A stretch of 64,000 bases of DNA from Sycon ciliatum (taxonomy: Eukaryota; Porifera; Calcarea; Leucosolenida; Sycettidae), in NCBI RefSeq assembly GCF_964019385.1, contig NC_088646.1:11688447-11752446 (forward strand). The letters are read 5' to 3'. Position numbers and translations under genes: made by a program. Below, piece by piece: positions 44,001 through 57,200 of this stretch. The notes under the pieces are model-generated. The model did not search any database. It was not told where the DNA came from and saw only the letters and a program-made list of their open reading frames with translations. Numbering within the stretch: the first letter of the stretch is position 1; each line of letters opens with the position of its first letter.

Positions 44001-47000
44001 CATTGGAGATGGCTGACAACACTTTTTTTCTGGCCCTTTGCAGAAACGCCAAACGTAATGGTCGAGGACACTGCACGAGGTGTGGAGAACATGCAAATGG
44101 ACGACTCCGATAGCGAAGCTGAAAACACCTGGAGCTCTCCAGAAGCGGTCAGCACTGTACTTGTTGTGATTGTTTTAAGTTGTTAATGCTAGGAAAGGAG
44201 ATTGATATGGAATCTTGTGTCTGTCATAAGGGTAATTTCTAGGTCTCATGTACACTCACAGCTTCATACCTGATGTTGGTGCTTGACTAAGTTTGGACTT
44301 CACTACAGCCACAGCTGTGGAGTGTATCACTTCTACTGCATGCATTAGGATCTCATTGAAGTGTTTGAAAGGTTGCACTAAGTTGAGGTGGCTCATACCC
44401 ATATCGGAAAATAAAAACTGAATACTGTAAAACATGTAATTTTCGGTGCAACTTTAATTTCGGTGATTTCGGTAGAGAAACCAGGCACCTAAAATCAAAC
44501 TACACCTAAACGGCACTAGAGTATGCACTGTATGTGAAGGGAACGCTGGACCTAATTCTACATTACACCTACTTGTAAAACCTAGCAGGTCCCTGGCACC
44601 GGAATTTTAATGCACCTAATATCACATGTTTTACAGTATTCCTAGTACTGTTAGTCTGTTACTAAAATACTGCTTACCCAGCAAGACGAGACAACATCAG
44701 GCGGATAACACCGTCCATTCAGTTGATCCTTTCTGGTTTCTGCATCTGTGTACCTGGTACACTCATCAGCGAATGCGATTGTCCGCAGTAGATACATTTG
44801 CGTTCCATTTTCACAGTGTTTGCTGCCATTGAGTGTGCCACGTGTGTCGTTGGTTTGTATGGTCGGTCCCTTAGTCGTTCGTTTCCGCCGGTAGCTGCAG
44901 CTTCCGCTGCTTCCATTCCATCTAGGTAGTGGTTCATTGCATCACGTAGACTTAGCACTGTCCATTTCGTGGTAGTGCCTTTTTCTAATTCTAATTGAGA
45001 CATAACTGATTTGGGTAATTTGGAGGTAATTGGCGGAATGAATAGTGCCTATGACGTGTCCTCATGTAGTGCACCTTGACTTCTGATATTTGCCTCGACG
45101 TCATTCAGGAATTTCCGCAATGATTCTTTTCAGCTAGACGGTTTTTCCAAATCGACTAGTGCCAAGTTATCATTTCCTTTTCCACATCCTCCCATGGCGC
45201 TGCAGGAACTTCCTTGCCATCTCTGAGAAGAATCGTTTTGCCGCTTGCACGACCAAGTGTCAGTTTCGTGACTTCGGAAGCTCTCTTGTTAATTCCGCAT
45301 GTCGGAGTCATGTACCTGCGAAATGATTGCCTTGTGTCAGCCACATGACAGGCAGCAATCTGAGCAATTTGATACCCTTGGCCAAGCCCAGTGGTCTCAA
45401 GGTCAAAGACAAGTTGGTACACTGGTTCGCGAATGGCAGGTGGAATTTCCGTTGTGTCCATATCAATGTGTGCAACTGAACTCCCGGATTGATACTGCGT
45501 CCCTTCTCTAACTTCGTTCGATGCTTGCGATGATTTCCGGTTGGCCTTCAGTTCTAATCTGCGCCGGCAAAACTGTCTTGTCGACTTCCTCGATGTGTGC
45601 CTTTGCTTAGCGGATTCGATGGAGTTTGCATGCGCCTGTGTGTGACTGCCCGGAGAGAGTCCTACCGACTCATTCACAGTGCATACATACGATGCTCCTA
45701 TGTTCTTCGAGGCCACCCCACAACCAAGCCGGAAATTGTATGCTTCGGACTCTCCGAAAAGCAATCTCTTGGGTGCCACGGTCGCAAAGGTTGAATTCAA
45801 AGATTCGCTGTGGTTTGAACTACCGCATGGAGCCAGTTTCTCAGCTGTTGTTTGCCTGCTTTTCAAACAGCTCCTCCAAAAACTTGCACAATCCCGGCGA
45901 CTGTAGGGGCTTTCTGCGAGGTAAACCTTTGTACTGGTATTTCGTGGGATCCGGTAGCTTGCGTGCCTTGCACCATTCACCACAGAGATCATGGGGGCCA
46001 TACAGGTGGTTGGTGACATTCAGAAGACTGCCTCGCCCTCAGTCGGCAATGCTTCATCATCCTGGGAACACAATGTAGGATTGTTTGATCTTGCTCAGCG
46101 CTGTCGTAATCGTAATTTTCAAGTCCAGGGGAAATCTATGACTTTCACTGATTTCACCGCGCCACAAATTCTTCAGCGACGAAGAGGCTCCAGAGGAGGG
46201 CTTCCTAGGCCGAACCATCTCGTCAAATTATCCACAACCTGAGCTCGGGCACAAGTAACTTGGCTTCTTCACACAATTTGAAGGCTTCTGACTGCATTTG
46301 ACAAGAATGAAGTTCAAAAATATTTGAGATGAAATTCGCGCGACTTCGATTCCGTGATCGAAGTTCACCGAATGCGATGATTAAAGGGGAAGTTAAGGGG
46401 GTTCGGGACAGTTAGGCCCAAAAATTTAATTTCAACATCAGCCCAATCTGACATCAGGTTTGAATAGGTACAGCCTTATATTTTCGCTTAGTAACATCAG
46501 TTTTTCAATTGCCCGAATAGGTCTTGCCAAAAACACAATTTTCCTTGATGACACAAAATGACACAAAATCCCAAAATTGATGAGAAATCGTCCATAACAT
46601 CAGTTAGGACAGAAAATATGACATAAAATTTAACAGACTGTTCGAGGTATTGACTAAGATGATATCAACACCGAAAAATGTACACTTTGGTTGACGATGG
46701 GATCCAGGTCGTCATTTCCTGGAGAAGAACAAAAATACGCAAAAAATGAAACTTTGAATATTTTTTGCAGCTTATTTTTGAGTTTGCCCCATATGTGGAT
46801 ACTTCAAACACGTTCTATAAGTGGGTTGGAACAGGTTTACCGCGGCGAAAATAGGGGTCACCGTGCATATTCTGGAGAAAAATCCAAAAAACTGTCAAAA
46901 TTTGCCTAAAATTGGTAAATTCACGTATCTACATGTATATTGCTTGTACTTCTCTGCTGCTGCTTTGGTCATAGCTTATTGGATTTTTGGCTGTTAGGTG

Positions 47001-50000
47001 TTGCATAAACTCACTAGAGCCCTCGGCGTTCAGAACAATACAAGGATGGATAGCTGAACTAGTAAATTTGCCGGAAAACCCTGGGTGCACGCATTATCGA
47101 TAGGTACTTTTCTCCATGATTACTCTCCTGTTGGCACTTGGTTGTGATACATGTACATGTAGCTATGATAGCGCTTAGCACTGCCCCATATCAAACTACA
47201 ATGAAAGCTGACATGTTGGAACGAATCAGACAACATTGAGTCCTCTTGTTCTTCAACTATGTGAGCTAGAACGTGTCCCCACACTGGCAAAAATGATGGT
47301 ATTTTACGGTGCGCACAAACAAGTGAAGCACTGTGCCACAGGGCGTTCCTTACAGTTGGGTTGCTGCTGGTTCTTCGCTAGGTGTTCAGCCACCACTAAT
47401 ATAATATTCCTTGAGACTGTCACCCGCTTCTTACCTCCGACTTGCTCCTTCATCAGTCTGGAAATGGCTGGCTCACCACTTCGTTTGTAGGACAAGACAA
47501 AGTGCTTCATCACCAACCCACTGGCAGCTGCCCGCACTGCAACTGATTTAGAGAAGCACGTTGCTTGGACCAACGGTTGAAGGGTGGCCAGCCGCTTTTG
47601 CTGATGTTCTGCAAACTCCATCGCCGAACATGCTGATGCAAAAGTGACAGAGTGCTACAGGATACTGGCATCAGGGCGAGCTTCGACAATTTCAGCTAGG
47701 GCCGCAACATCCGCAACAGCATCATGAGCAGCGAACTCATTCCCAACGATGAACTATAAATCAATCTGAGGCTGTAGCTTGGGAGCTCCGGTATCGCGAT
47801 TTAGTGATCAGAGTGTTCACCAATCACAAAATGCACACCATTGACACACACATCCGTGCACACATACACACACACACACACACACGCACACACACGCACA
47901 CAAACACACACACACATGCATGCTCTCACACGCAATAGAACACACGCGCGAGTACACACACATACATTCACGCACGTGTGCGTACCCACCCACATGCATG
48001 TGCACACTCATGTGCATGAGTGGAGATGCCCGCATACACATGTCACACCAACATGCCCTGGGAGCGGTCATGCACGTGTGTATAGTATGTGTGCGAGGGC
48101 ACGTCCACATGAGTGCATGCTCATACATGCGCATGGTGCACACATGCACAAACATGCAGGTCTATGCAAACACACAGACGCTCGCGGCCGCCGCGCATAC
48201 AGTGTGCTCATACATTTCCATAGCCATAGGGTGGCAATGACTCGCAAATATCATGAATAAATCTTATGAGATTGAAAAACGCACTTACCCAAAGCAGCTT
48301 TGGTGTTGCTTGTGGAAGCAGGGTGTTGAGCAGTTACAGGGCTATCTGTATCTATAAAATTCTCCATCCCACACTGCTGACACGGAATGACAAGTACGCT
48401 GCCCAGGTTGTACCTCTTCTCTTCAACGCAATCAATGAGCGCCAGAGGTTTGCCACATCCAGGATTCTGGCACGCAGACAATCCCACAGCCAGATACCTG
48501 AGATGAACGATTCGTCGACCGTGAAGAGGGGCACTGAACGACCTCTTCGCGGGAGTCGAATCCAGTGGCGTTAGTGATGGAGATCGCCCATTCCGTTTTT
48601 CAGGAACTCGATCGATTGTTTGAGTTTGCGAAGCGTCCCCCTCCTCGGCTTCTTGCATCGTCCAGTACGCAGAATGAGAGGCCGCGTCGTGGGTGACGGA
48701 TTACTCTCCCGCGTCTTCATCTCCACGACACGTCGGCAGGAGAACCGAGCTATCCAAAAACCGCCAATGTCAAAACAAATCCGCAAGTCCACTAGTGGCT
48801 GAGCTTCTTCCTCAAATCTTGTCTCGACTCGAGCACGCGCTGCGAAGCCATGGTCAAACTATTTTCTGTGCATGATCGCGTCCCATTTTTCCACTCCGAA
48901 AGGCATTATTTTTCAAAAAAAAATTCGGAAATCCAACATGGCGCTAACCGTCGCGAACCTCCTTAAGGTAAAAATTAAAATTTCACCAGTTGTAGTCTTC
49001 GGGGTGCTGAGTCGAATGGTCTTGGTCCGAGAAAGCTGAAACGCTCCCTTCCTACTTGAATCCCAATCGAACTCGCGCACTTCCACCGAAACTGGGTGAC
49101 TGCGCCCTACTAGATGGGGATTTGTATGCAAAATGTCACTAAAAGCGCCATTTCGTTGTTATAAAAGCACGGATGACCGCGATTGGCCCATATGCTGTAG
49201 TCTTTTGGACGCTGAGTCGACTGGTTTTGGTCCGAAAAGGCTGCGATGCAGCGTTCCTCCTATATTCCCAATCGAACATGGTTGAAGAAGCGGTCACGTG
49301 CTCCTGCGTACACCAGTCACCTGGTCACCGTGCCTGCAGGGTACAGCTTACTAGCCTGTTTGACCTTTTTTGGGTGCAGTCCTGTCACTCGAGTTGAACC
49401 TTGGTGTGAAAGTTGTCGCCTGCTGGCGTGGTGACCAGGTGATTTGGGCACCCAGGAGCACGCGACCGCTTCTTCAACCATGTTCGATTGGGAATAAAGG
49501 AGGAACGCTGCATCGCAGCCTTTTCGGACCAAAACCAGTTGACTCAGCCTCCAAAAGACTACAACATATGGGCCAATCGCGGGCATCCGTGCTTTTATAA
49601 GAACGAAATGGCGCTTTTAGTGACATTTTATATACAAATCCCCATCTAGTAGGGCGCAGTCACCCAGTTTCGGTGGAAGTGCGCGAGTTCGATTGGGATT
49701 CAAGTAGGAAGGGAGCGTCTCAGCTTCCTCGGACCAAGACCATTCGACTCAGCACCCCGAAGACTACAACTGGTGAAATTTTAATTTTTGCCTTAACTTC
49801 CCCTTTAACACCTTATCGTCCAAAGTCTCTGAAGTGTGTCGTTATTCTTGTACTGCATGTTGTACCTGGTTGGAACCACTGTCCTGTTTTCGCCAACTCA
49901 TTGGCTCAGGTAAAGACACCTATAGCACGGTGAAGACACCTATAGCACAGTGGGAGGGACTAATGTGTATGTCAAACATTTTTTATACATTCTGAGGGGA

Positions 50001-52565
50001 GGGAGGGAGGAGTTGGGTTGAAACGAAATTAGTTCGTTTTGTGATAAAACATTGGTATTTACGGACGGCCCTTAATCTGATATTGTTTTGCTCATACACG
50101 AGTACCGTATATTCTCTATTATAAGCGCCGTGTTTATATTTTTTCAACACCCCTCTACCCCGTGCTTATATTGGAGACCGCGCTTATATTGGAGACCGTG
50201 CTTATATTGTTTCAACCAATACATCCATACGGAGCAAGAAGAAATACATGCTGGATATCATGCATGCAGCATTGATTTCCACCAAGACCGTGCTAATAAT
50301 AGAGACAGTGCTTATAATGTTTCGAAAGGTGCTCACAGTGTGCTAGTATTAGAGACTGTGCTAGTAATGGAGACCTGTGCTTATAATAGAGAATATACGG
50401 TATGTATCTGCTGTGGTCGTGTTGCTTTTCCTTGACAGGTGCTGGCACCGCGCATTGCAAAGTATCTACACATGTTCTTCCTGCAAGGGCAGTGTGAGCG
50501 GCTGCTGACGAATTCCGACCTGTGCCGTACGATTGTCAGGCTCATCGACAGTACCAGTCACGCTAATGGCAAGCTGAACGGGTAAGTAAGCTACAGCTGG
50601 CCTGGGTGGTGATCATGGTCATGTGATGAATCCTTACCAGAAAATCTGTCACTACTTCAAAGTAGTGGAACTGCACAGCCGGAGACTGCATTGTGTGAGC
50701 CAGGTTTATGACAGTCAAGACGGGCCCACTGTACGGAGTGTCAGATACGAAAACCAACTCCACTGTACAGAGTGGCAGACACGAAAACCAACTCCAGGCC
50801 GATTTAAAATCATGTTCAAGCCTGAATTTGGCCCAAAGTTGTGTTTGCAAAGCAGAGCGTCTCCTTTTGCTCTGGATGGACTATAGTGTACACACTAGTA
50901 GTATATCAGCCTAGTTAGCCTGTAAACCTCTTGGTCAGGATGCTCCTGTATGTAGCGGTATGGTATGGTGAGGGCCTTTCTCGTAATCAAGTACTGGTAC
51001 ATGGGATAATAATTGCAAGTGGCCTAACTATTTTCTTTTCTTGCATTCTCTCTTTATCTCTCGTATGAAGGCAAATCTTCAAAGGACTTACGTCAATCTG
51101 TTCTCACTACCTGCTGTATAAACCGTCTCGATTCCGCCAATCAAAGTAAGTCCTGCTACACTGTGTATGTATGTGGGTGTGTGGGTGTGTGGGTGTGTGG
51201 GTGGTTCATGTCAATACAGTCAACCTTGCGAGTAACAACCCTCGGTCGTGCATGAGAATGTGTTGTTATTCGTGAGGTTGCAAGTATGCAGTCAACTATG
51301 CAGTCAAATGGTTGCTAGGTCTGAAGATTGTGTCGTTTTTCATGAGTTATTATTCACAAGGGTGACTGTACTCATGTTATTCACAAGGGTGACTGTACTC
51401 AATGCCCTGATGATGCCCAATGGGCGAAATATTGGCAATCCTTTCATTCATCTTGTGCAGCTGAGAGCCTCTTCGGGGAATGGAGGTGTTTGCAAGTGGA
51501 AAGAAAGCACTGCAGTGAGCAGGGAATTACATTATAATAATAATAACAATGCCCTGGTAGAAACTGATTGGCCATTGCATTGGCAATAAGGTTGTGGTTT
51601 GTTTGAGTGTGTCATTTCGGAGCTTTCACTTCTCTGTTGTTGTCCGACGTTCAGGCTGTTTGAAGACTTGTGCTATCGACCACGGATATTGCGCGAGTTG
51701 TGGAGACACATCAGTACTTGTACGCTGTCAGCACCCAGTGGGTGAGTGTTGTCCTGGCAGTGAGTACATTTTAATTGTCTGTAGTCAGTGCAGGGCAGCA
51801 GAAGCAGCACACTGATTTTACCCAGTATATGTAGCTATGCAAAAGACCTTACGTGGTGTCGTCTGGTGCTAGCCAGGGTCCTCATTGCTTTCTTTCGTCT
51901 ATTTGTATGTGTTTTGTTTGTTTCTGATCAGTGACAAGACATTGCTGCTGGACTTGATCAAGAACAGTGTGTATAGTCCGGCACCGAGTGTGGCCAAGTT
52001 CTTTGTCGACCACATCTCAACGTTCTGTGCTCTCCTGATCGTGCACTTGTCGCAAGTGGACGCCGACGCCTTCAGGACCGGCAACATGGTGTTCTCCATA
52101 GGCGAGTTGAGTAAGATCAGCGCGTCCTTGCTGGACGTCAGCCTGTCTCTGCTCCGCTCGGACACACTCGGCGTTACCAAGATCGTCGCCGAGTGCTTGG
52201 CACTGGACCTGGCCGTAGTGGGCCGCTTTGCCACACTGCCTGCATTACACACACAGCAGCGCTTGATGTCTATGCCAGCAGCACAGAAACACAGCAGCAG
52301 TGTAACACCGTACTCATGGGCCATGTGCTTTCAGGTGAGAACTGTCTCTAATGTCTTTGCTGTGTTGTGATTTGTGTTCATCATTCTCATTTTCAAACTG
52401 TGTAGCAGCGAACTTTGCATGCACAAAGTCTGAACTACCCCGTGACACGAGCAGTTGACGTCCTAACCTTGGTGTAAAGCACTATTGCATGCTGAGATGT
52501 CAGGAAATGTAACACAACCATGTGTATGTGTATGCTTGTGTGTGTGTGCACGCCTGTGTCTGCAT

Positions 52566-52638
<73 letters not shown>

Positions 52639-54253
52639 GTGTGTGTGTGTGTGCGTGTGTGTGTGTGCGTGTTGATTGCATTCCTCAGCTGATGTCCAGT
52701 TTCTTACGCTACCTCCATGCTCGTGATAAACGTACACCAGTGTTCCACCCTATCCACTGGCAGATCAGACAGTCCCAGTTTGACTTTGACAATTTTGCTC
52801 TGGTAAGGATAAGAGATAGGGTTATGTTTACTTAGGACATTGGTCAAGGCCAAGTGAAAATGGCTTGTGAATTTGCGACTTTATTTATTTACTGCGTGCA
52901 TAGACATTTTCTTAGAATTCATGCCACTCCAACGCATACAACCATTTACTCTTTACTTACTCTCAACACTCGCACCACATAATATTTTTGTTGCTAAAAT
53001 ATTCACTTCCCGTCGCCTGTCTGCGGCAGCTCTGATGTAATCCAAGAAGTTTGCCATGGCAGACACTTTTGCAGAAGCTGCATGAAACGTGCATGTGTTG
53101 CAATGCTGAATGCAATAGTCCCTGGTTGCATCTTGTTTATGCCTTTGTGGTGCACGTTACATGTCTTGCTGAGCTGCGTTTTTCACTGAGTGCTGTGTTG
53201 GTGATCACGTGCCCTTGCAAATAGGTGGATCCTTCAAAGGTCTTCCCTGAAGGTAGTGAAGGTGAGTCGAGGACTGCAGTGTATGTGTGTGTGTGTGTGT
53301 GCATGGTATACACCTCATCAGTATATCATGCCCTGTATTGGACTGTGTGTTGTACACATCTATAGCGCTACTCAGTTGCCATGCCCACACCTTGGGCGTC
53401 TGCATGCAGTCATACGTGTTCCGCTTCGCCACGGGTATCAAGTACACGTCATGCAGCACGATGTGTGCCGTGTGTTCTCTAAATGTGCCCAGTCCGAAGT
53501 ATGAATGTTCTAAGCTGTACATAGGCCCGGTGCCAATCTCCTACACTCAGGGTCTGATCAGTATTCTCTCATTTCAGTGGGACATTGAATTCATTTCATG
53601 TCTCAATTCTCAATTCAATTGATGTCTCAATTCATTTCATGTCTCAATTCTCAATTCAATTGATGTCTCAATTCTCAATTTATTTGATGGGAAAGTCTAT
53701 GTAGGAAAGAAGCCTGTGTATGAGCCGTACTGTCCATTGGCACTTCTTGGGCTTTTGTCGCACTCTTTGATTGCAAGTTATGCGAGTTCTAATGGTGGTC
53801 TCTGTCTTCATCTATCTACGCAGGTGTAACTCCAGCAACGATGGCCTCTGCTCAGACGGTCATCATTCTGCGAACAATGCCGTTTGTGACCCCGTTCATG
53901 GAGCGCGCTCGGGTATGGCATATGGATTTCTTCTCGGCGGTTGCGTTGTGAAAATTAATCTCATTCAGGCTAAAATTCACCATGGCTGCTGAGCAGCTCT
54001 CCCTGTGTCGAGTTACAGTGGCAGGAACACAGTATATGAAGTCTTCACGTTTTGAGATGTTGCGGCAGAGGTCATGATTATTCGGTAAAATAAAATAAAA
54101 ACTTGATCACTGTCTGGAGAGTGGTAATAGTTATTATGCGTATCATCAACAGCAGTGTCCTCACTGTGGTCACTAGTGGTATATGAAGGACGTGTTGCTA
54201 GGCTGAGAGTGCACTGTGCTGCTGCCGGTGCTGGGTTTGGGGTGAAACGCCTA

Positions 54254-54296
<43 letters not shown>

Positions 54297-57200
54297 CGTG
54301 TTGTACATTGTGCGCTGTAGTTGTTCCTGGACCTCATGCTTCAGGACCGGATGACGCTGGAGCATTCAGTGTTCCGTGAGTTTACCATTCGCGTCCGTCG
54401 CAGTCACGTCTATGACGATGCTTTCTCACAGCTCAGCCCCATGGCAGGTAGGCAGAACATAATCGATGCTCTTCTTTATCTTCTTTCGGGTTTGCATTGT
54501 ACTGTCCAGTGGTACGGTGGGTACAGTAGTATAGTGGTGATAACTGAATGCCGACCCCTGGATGTTTTACGTACGAGTGCTACAGAGCTAAAACGAATTG
54601 TAGCGAGTACTGTACATGCACTGTACATGCATGCTGGTATGCCAGCAAAGCGTGATCCTGATAGGACTAGAGTTGATTTTTTTCTCTCGCTTCAATTTGC
54701 TTTCCGTGCCTTTTTGCAGTCCCAGACCTGAAGACTGATCTGTCCATTCAGCTGTTCAACTTCCAGGATCTCAGTGAAGCAGGCATCGATGGTGGCGGTG
54801 TGTTAAGGTTAGTACTATTTTCACACTCTACTTCACCCAGCATACATGTACCTTGCTATGCATTTGTGTATCTACGTGCCTGGGTGCACCTGTTGAGTCC
54901 AGGACTTCCGGTGCGGTTACTGGCCAGCTGTCAGCTATCAGGGCCTCATTGCCTGCTTTTCGTGTTGGTCCTCTCATTGGTGCCACGGTGTCTTGTTCTT
55001 TCAGGGCTGCGTCAGTTCTCTTGTTGTTCACCTAGTGGTGCGTCGGCCTACATGAGTCAGGCACTGATTCCTATTTAGCATTAGCTTAGGTCTTTTAACC
55101 CTTTATTGGCTGGCCTATACATTGATCGAACACCGATGTTCGATGGGGTAGACATTTTGAAATTATCGTAACTTGGTCAAATCTCGGTCTTTCGTAGAAA
55201 TCGAAATATGTAGGTCGAAGGGAAAACTCTCAGCTGTCTCCTCAAACAATTTTCAAAGCGATACAAAGAGCGGTTCTTGAGTTATAGCACTCGTAATGTT
55301 GGTCCCGGGAAATTTGCGCTCAGAGCTCGATGTGTGGGTCAACGGCCGGGATTTTCCCTGCTTACGTCACCTGTTGACAAGACTACACTGATTCAACTTC
55401 AGAAGCAGGTTCCCGGGAGTCTCACGAAAAATTTTGAGTTTGATACGAGCAACAGGAGTGAAATGGTGGATAGAGATAGATCTCGAGCGTGGGCCCAGCG
55501 CTGGTGGGCCTTCCCTGGCTTGCAGCGCTGGGCCAGTGCATCCCGTGGAGTCGAGTGTACGCTCATTGCGCTCCTCTCGCCAAGGCCTTTCCAGGATGCC
55601 CAAGATCGTGGAATTTGTCCAATGCAAACTAAAGTTACGTCCAATTTAGGTACAGGTTTGTCGATTGCGTGGGCTTGTTTGTATTTTAATCGGCCAATAA
55701 AGGGTTAAAAGTAAAAATAAAATAGAAAAGAAAAAGGACCAAGGAACTACAAGTTACTCTATAATGTCCACTAACACCACCAGTTACTAAACAATCAGCT
55801 CATGTGATAACACGATTGGTCCTTTTTCTTTTCTATAAATTTATCCTTGGCTCTCCACCCGAAAAAAAGTGAAAACTGACATTCATCATCATCACCATTG
55901 CGTTGCTTGCTTGTCGTGTTGTCCACCACCACCACCTGTAGGGAATTCCTGACCATCTTCGTCCAGGAAGCGTTTGACAGCACTCGTGGACTGTTTGTGT
56001 ACACCGACGACAAGCACATCTATCCTAATCCAGCGGTGAGTTTTGAGAGAAGAAAACTGTGTGCCAGCACTCGGGTACGGGTCATGGCACGCTCACGTGT
56101 AACTCCTGACCATCTTCTTGGTGTTGGCTCCCAGGATTTCAGCTCTGACCTGGTTAGGGTTTGATATGTGGTGTGTGGTACGACCCCTGACGGTACTTCT
56201 AACACCCAAGCTAGAATCTGACTGAAGCAGCCTTGGGCATTTTCAACATATTGGAATCGTGTGCCCATTGTCTACCTATCTGCAGACAAAACTGTATTAT
56301 AGCGATAATACAATGTACAGTGTTGATCAATGAAATCCGGTCGCGTTCCTCAAGTTTGCGCCATGTGTCTGAGCCCATTGTGCGTGTGTGTGTGTGTGTG
56401 TGCGTGCGTGCGTGTGTGTGTGCGTACATGTGCATGTGTGTGCGTACATGTGCATGTGTGTGTGTGTGGGCATGCTTGCATGTTTGTCTATGTGTATGTG
56501 CGCATACTTACTCATGCGTGATCTACACAGGTTTATTCGCTTGGCATGTATAACGATCCAGCTATTCACTATCACTTCCTGGGTAAAATGCTTGGAAAGG
56601 TGAGCAGTGCACTATTGGTCTCTGCCGCGCACTTGTGTAAACCGTGTTTGCTCAATACAGTCAACTTGGCTAATAACGACTGCGGATATAACGACAATTC
56701 GCGAATAATGACCGAATTCCCATGCCCGGAGCAAAGTCCCATCCAACTGTATTTATTTAACTTCGGATATAACGACTATCTGAATAACGACAATTCGCGA
56801 ATAGCGACATGCTTTTAGTGCCCCGAGGTAGTATTCACTGCTTGAACAAGGACTTTCTGGGCTTTTGACAGCTATTTCAAGTACCTGTCAGTCAAGTACA
56901 TGTACCTGTCATGCAGAAGTACCAGAACTTATAGCTATGGTGATGGATAAAGAAAAGAAAATGCAGCCAAGGGGGGGGGGGGGGCTTTTTCTTCCTTTTT
57001 TATTTTGCTTCAAACGTGTTGGATTTACCAGCACACCTACATGCATGTAGTTGTACATGATTGTAAAGTCATCTTCATACATGTACATGTCCCTGGCCCT
57101 GTAGATGGCTCAAAAAGGCATATTTTTCATAATATTTCCCTTGCATATGGAATTTTTAGTTCCTTTCAACTGCAATATGAAAATAAAGTACACATTGACA

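Larger units (their letters stand above)
46385..49804 (-). mobile_element. TTAA-flanked 3.4-kb unit with 14-bp terminal repeats
   Basis: Left end AGGGGAAGTTAAGG (46385-46398), right end its exact reverse complement (49791-49804), each bordered by TTAA. Inside, on the minus strand, lie an N-terminal Mutator-like exon (48658-48289), an exonuclease C-terminal exon (47750-47304) and a large hairpin (48964-49798). The middle of the transposase is absent. TTAA duplications are typical of Kolobok and piggyBac elements, while classical Mutator elements duplicate 8-11 bp. The boundaries could therefore belong to a different element or be a nested MITE end. Confidence 0.5.
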
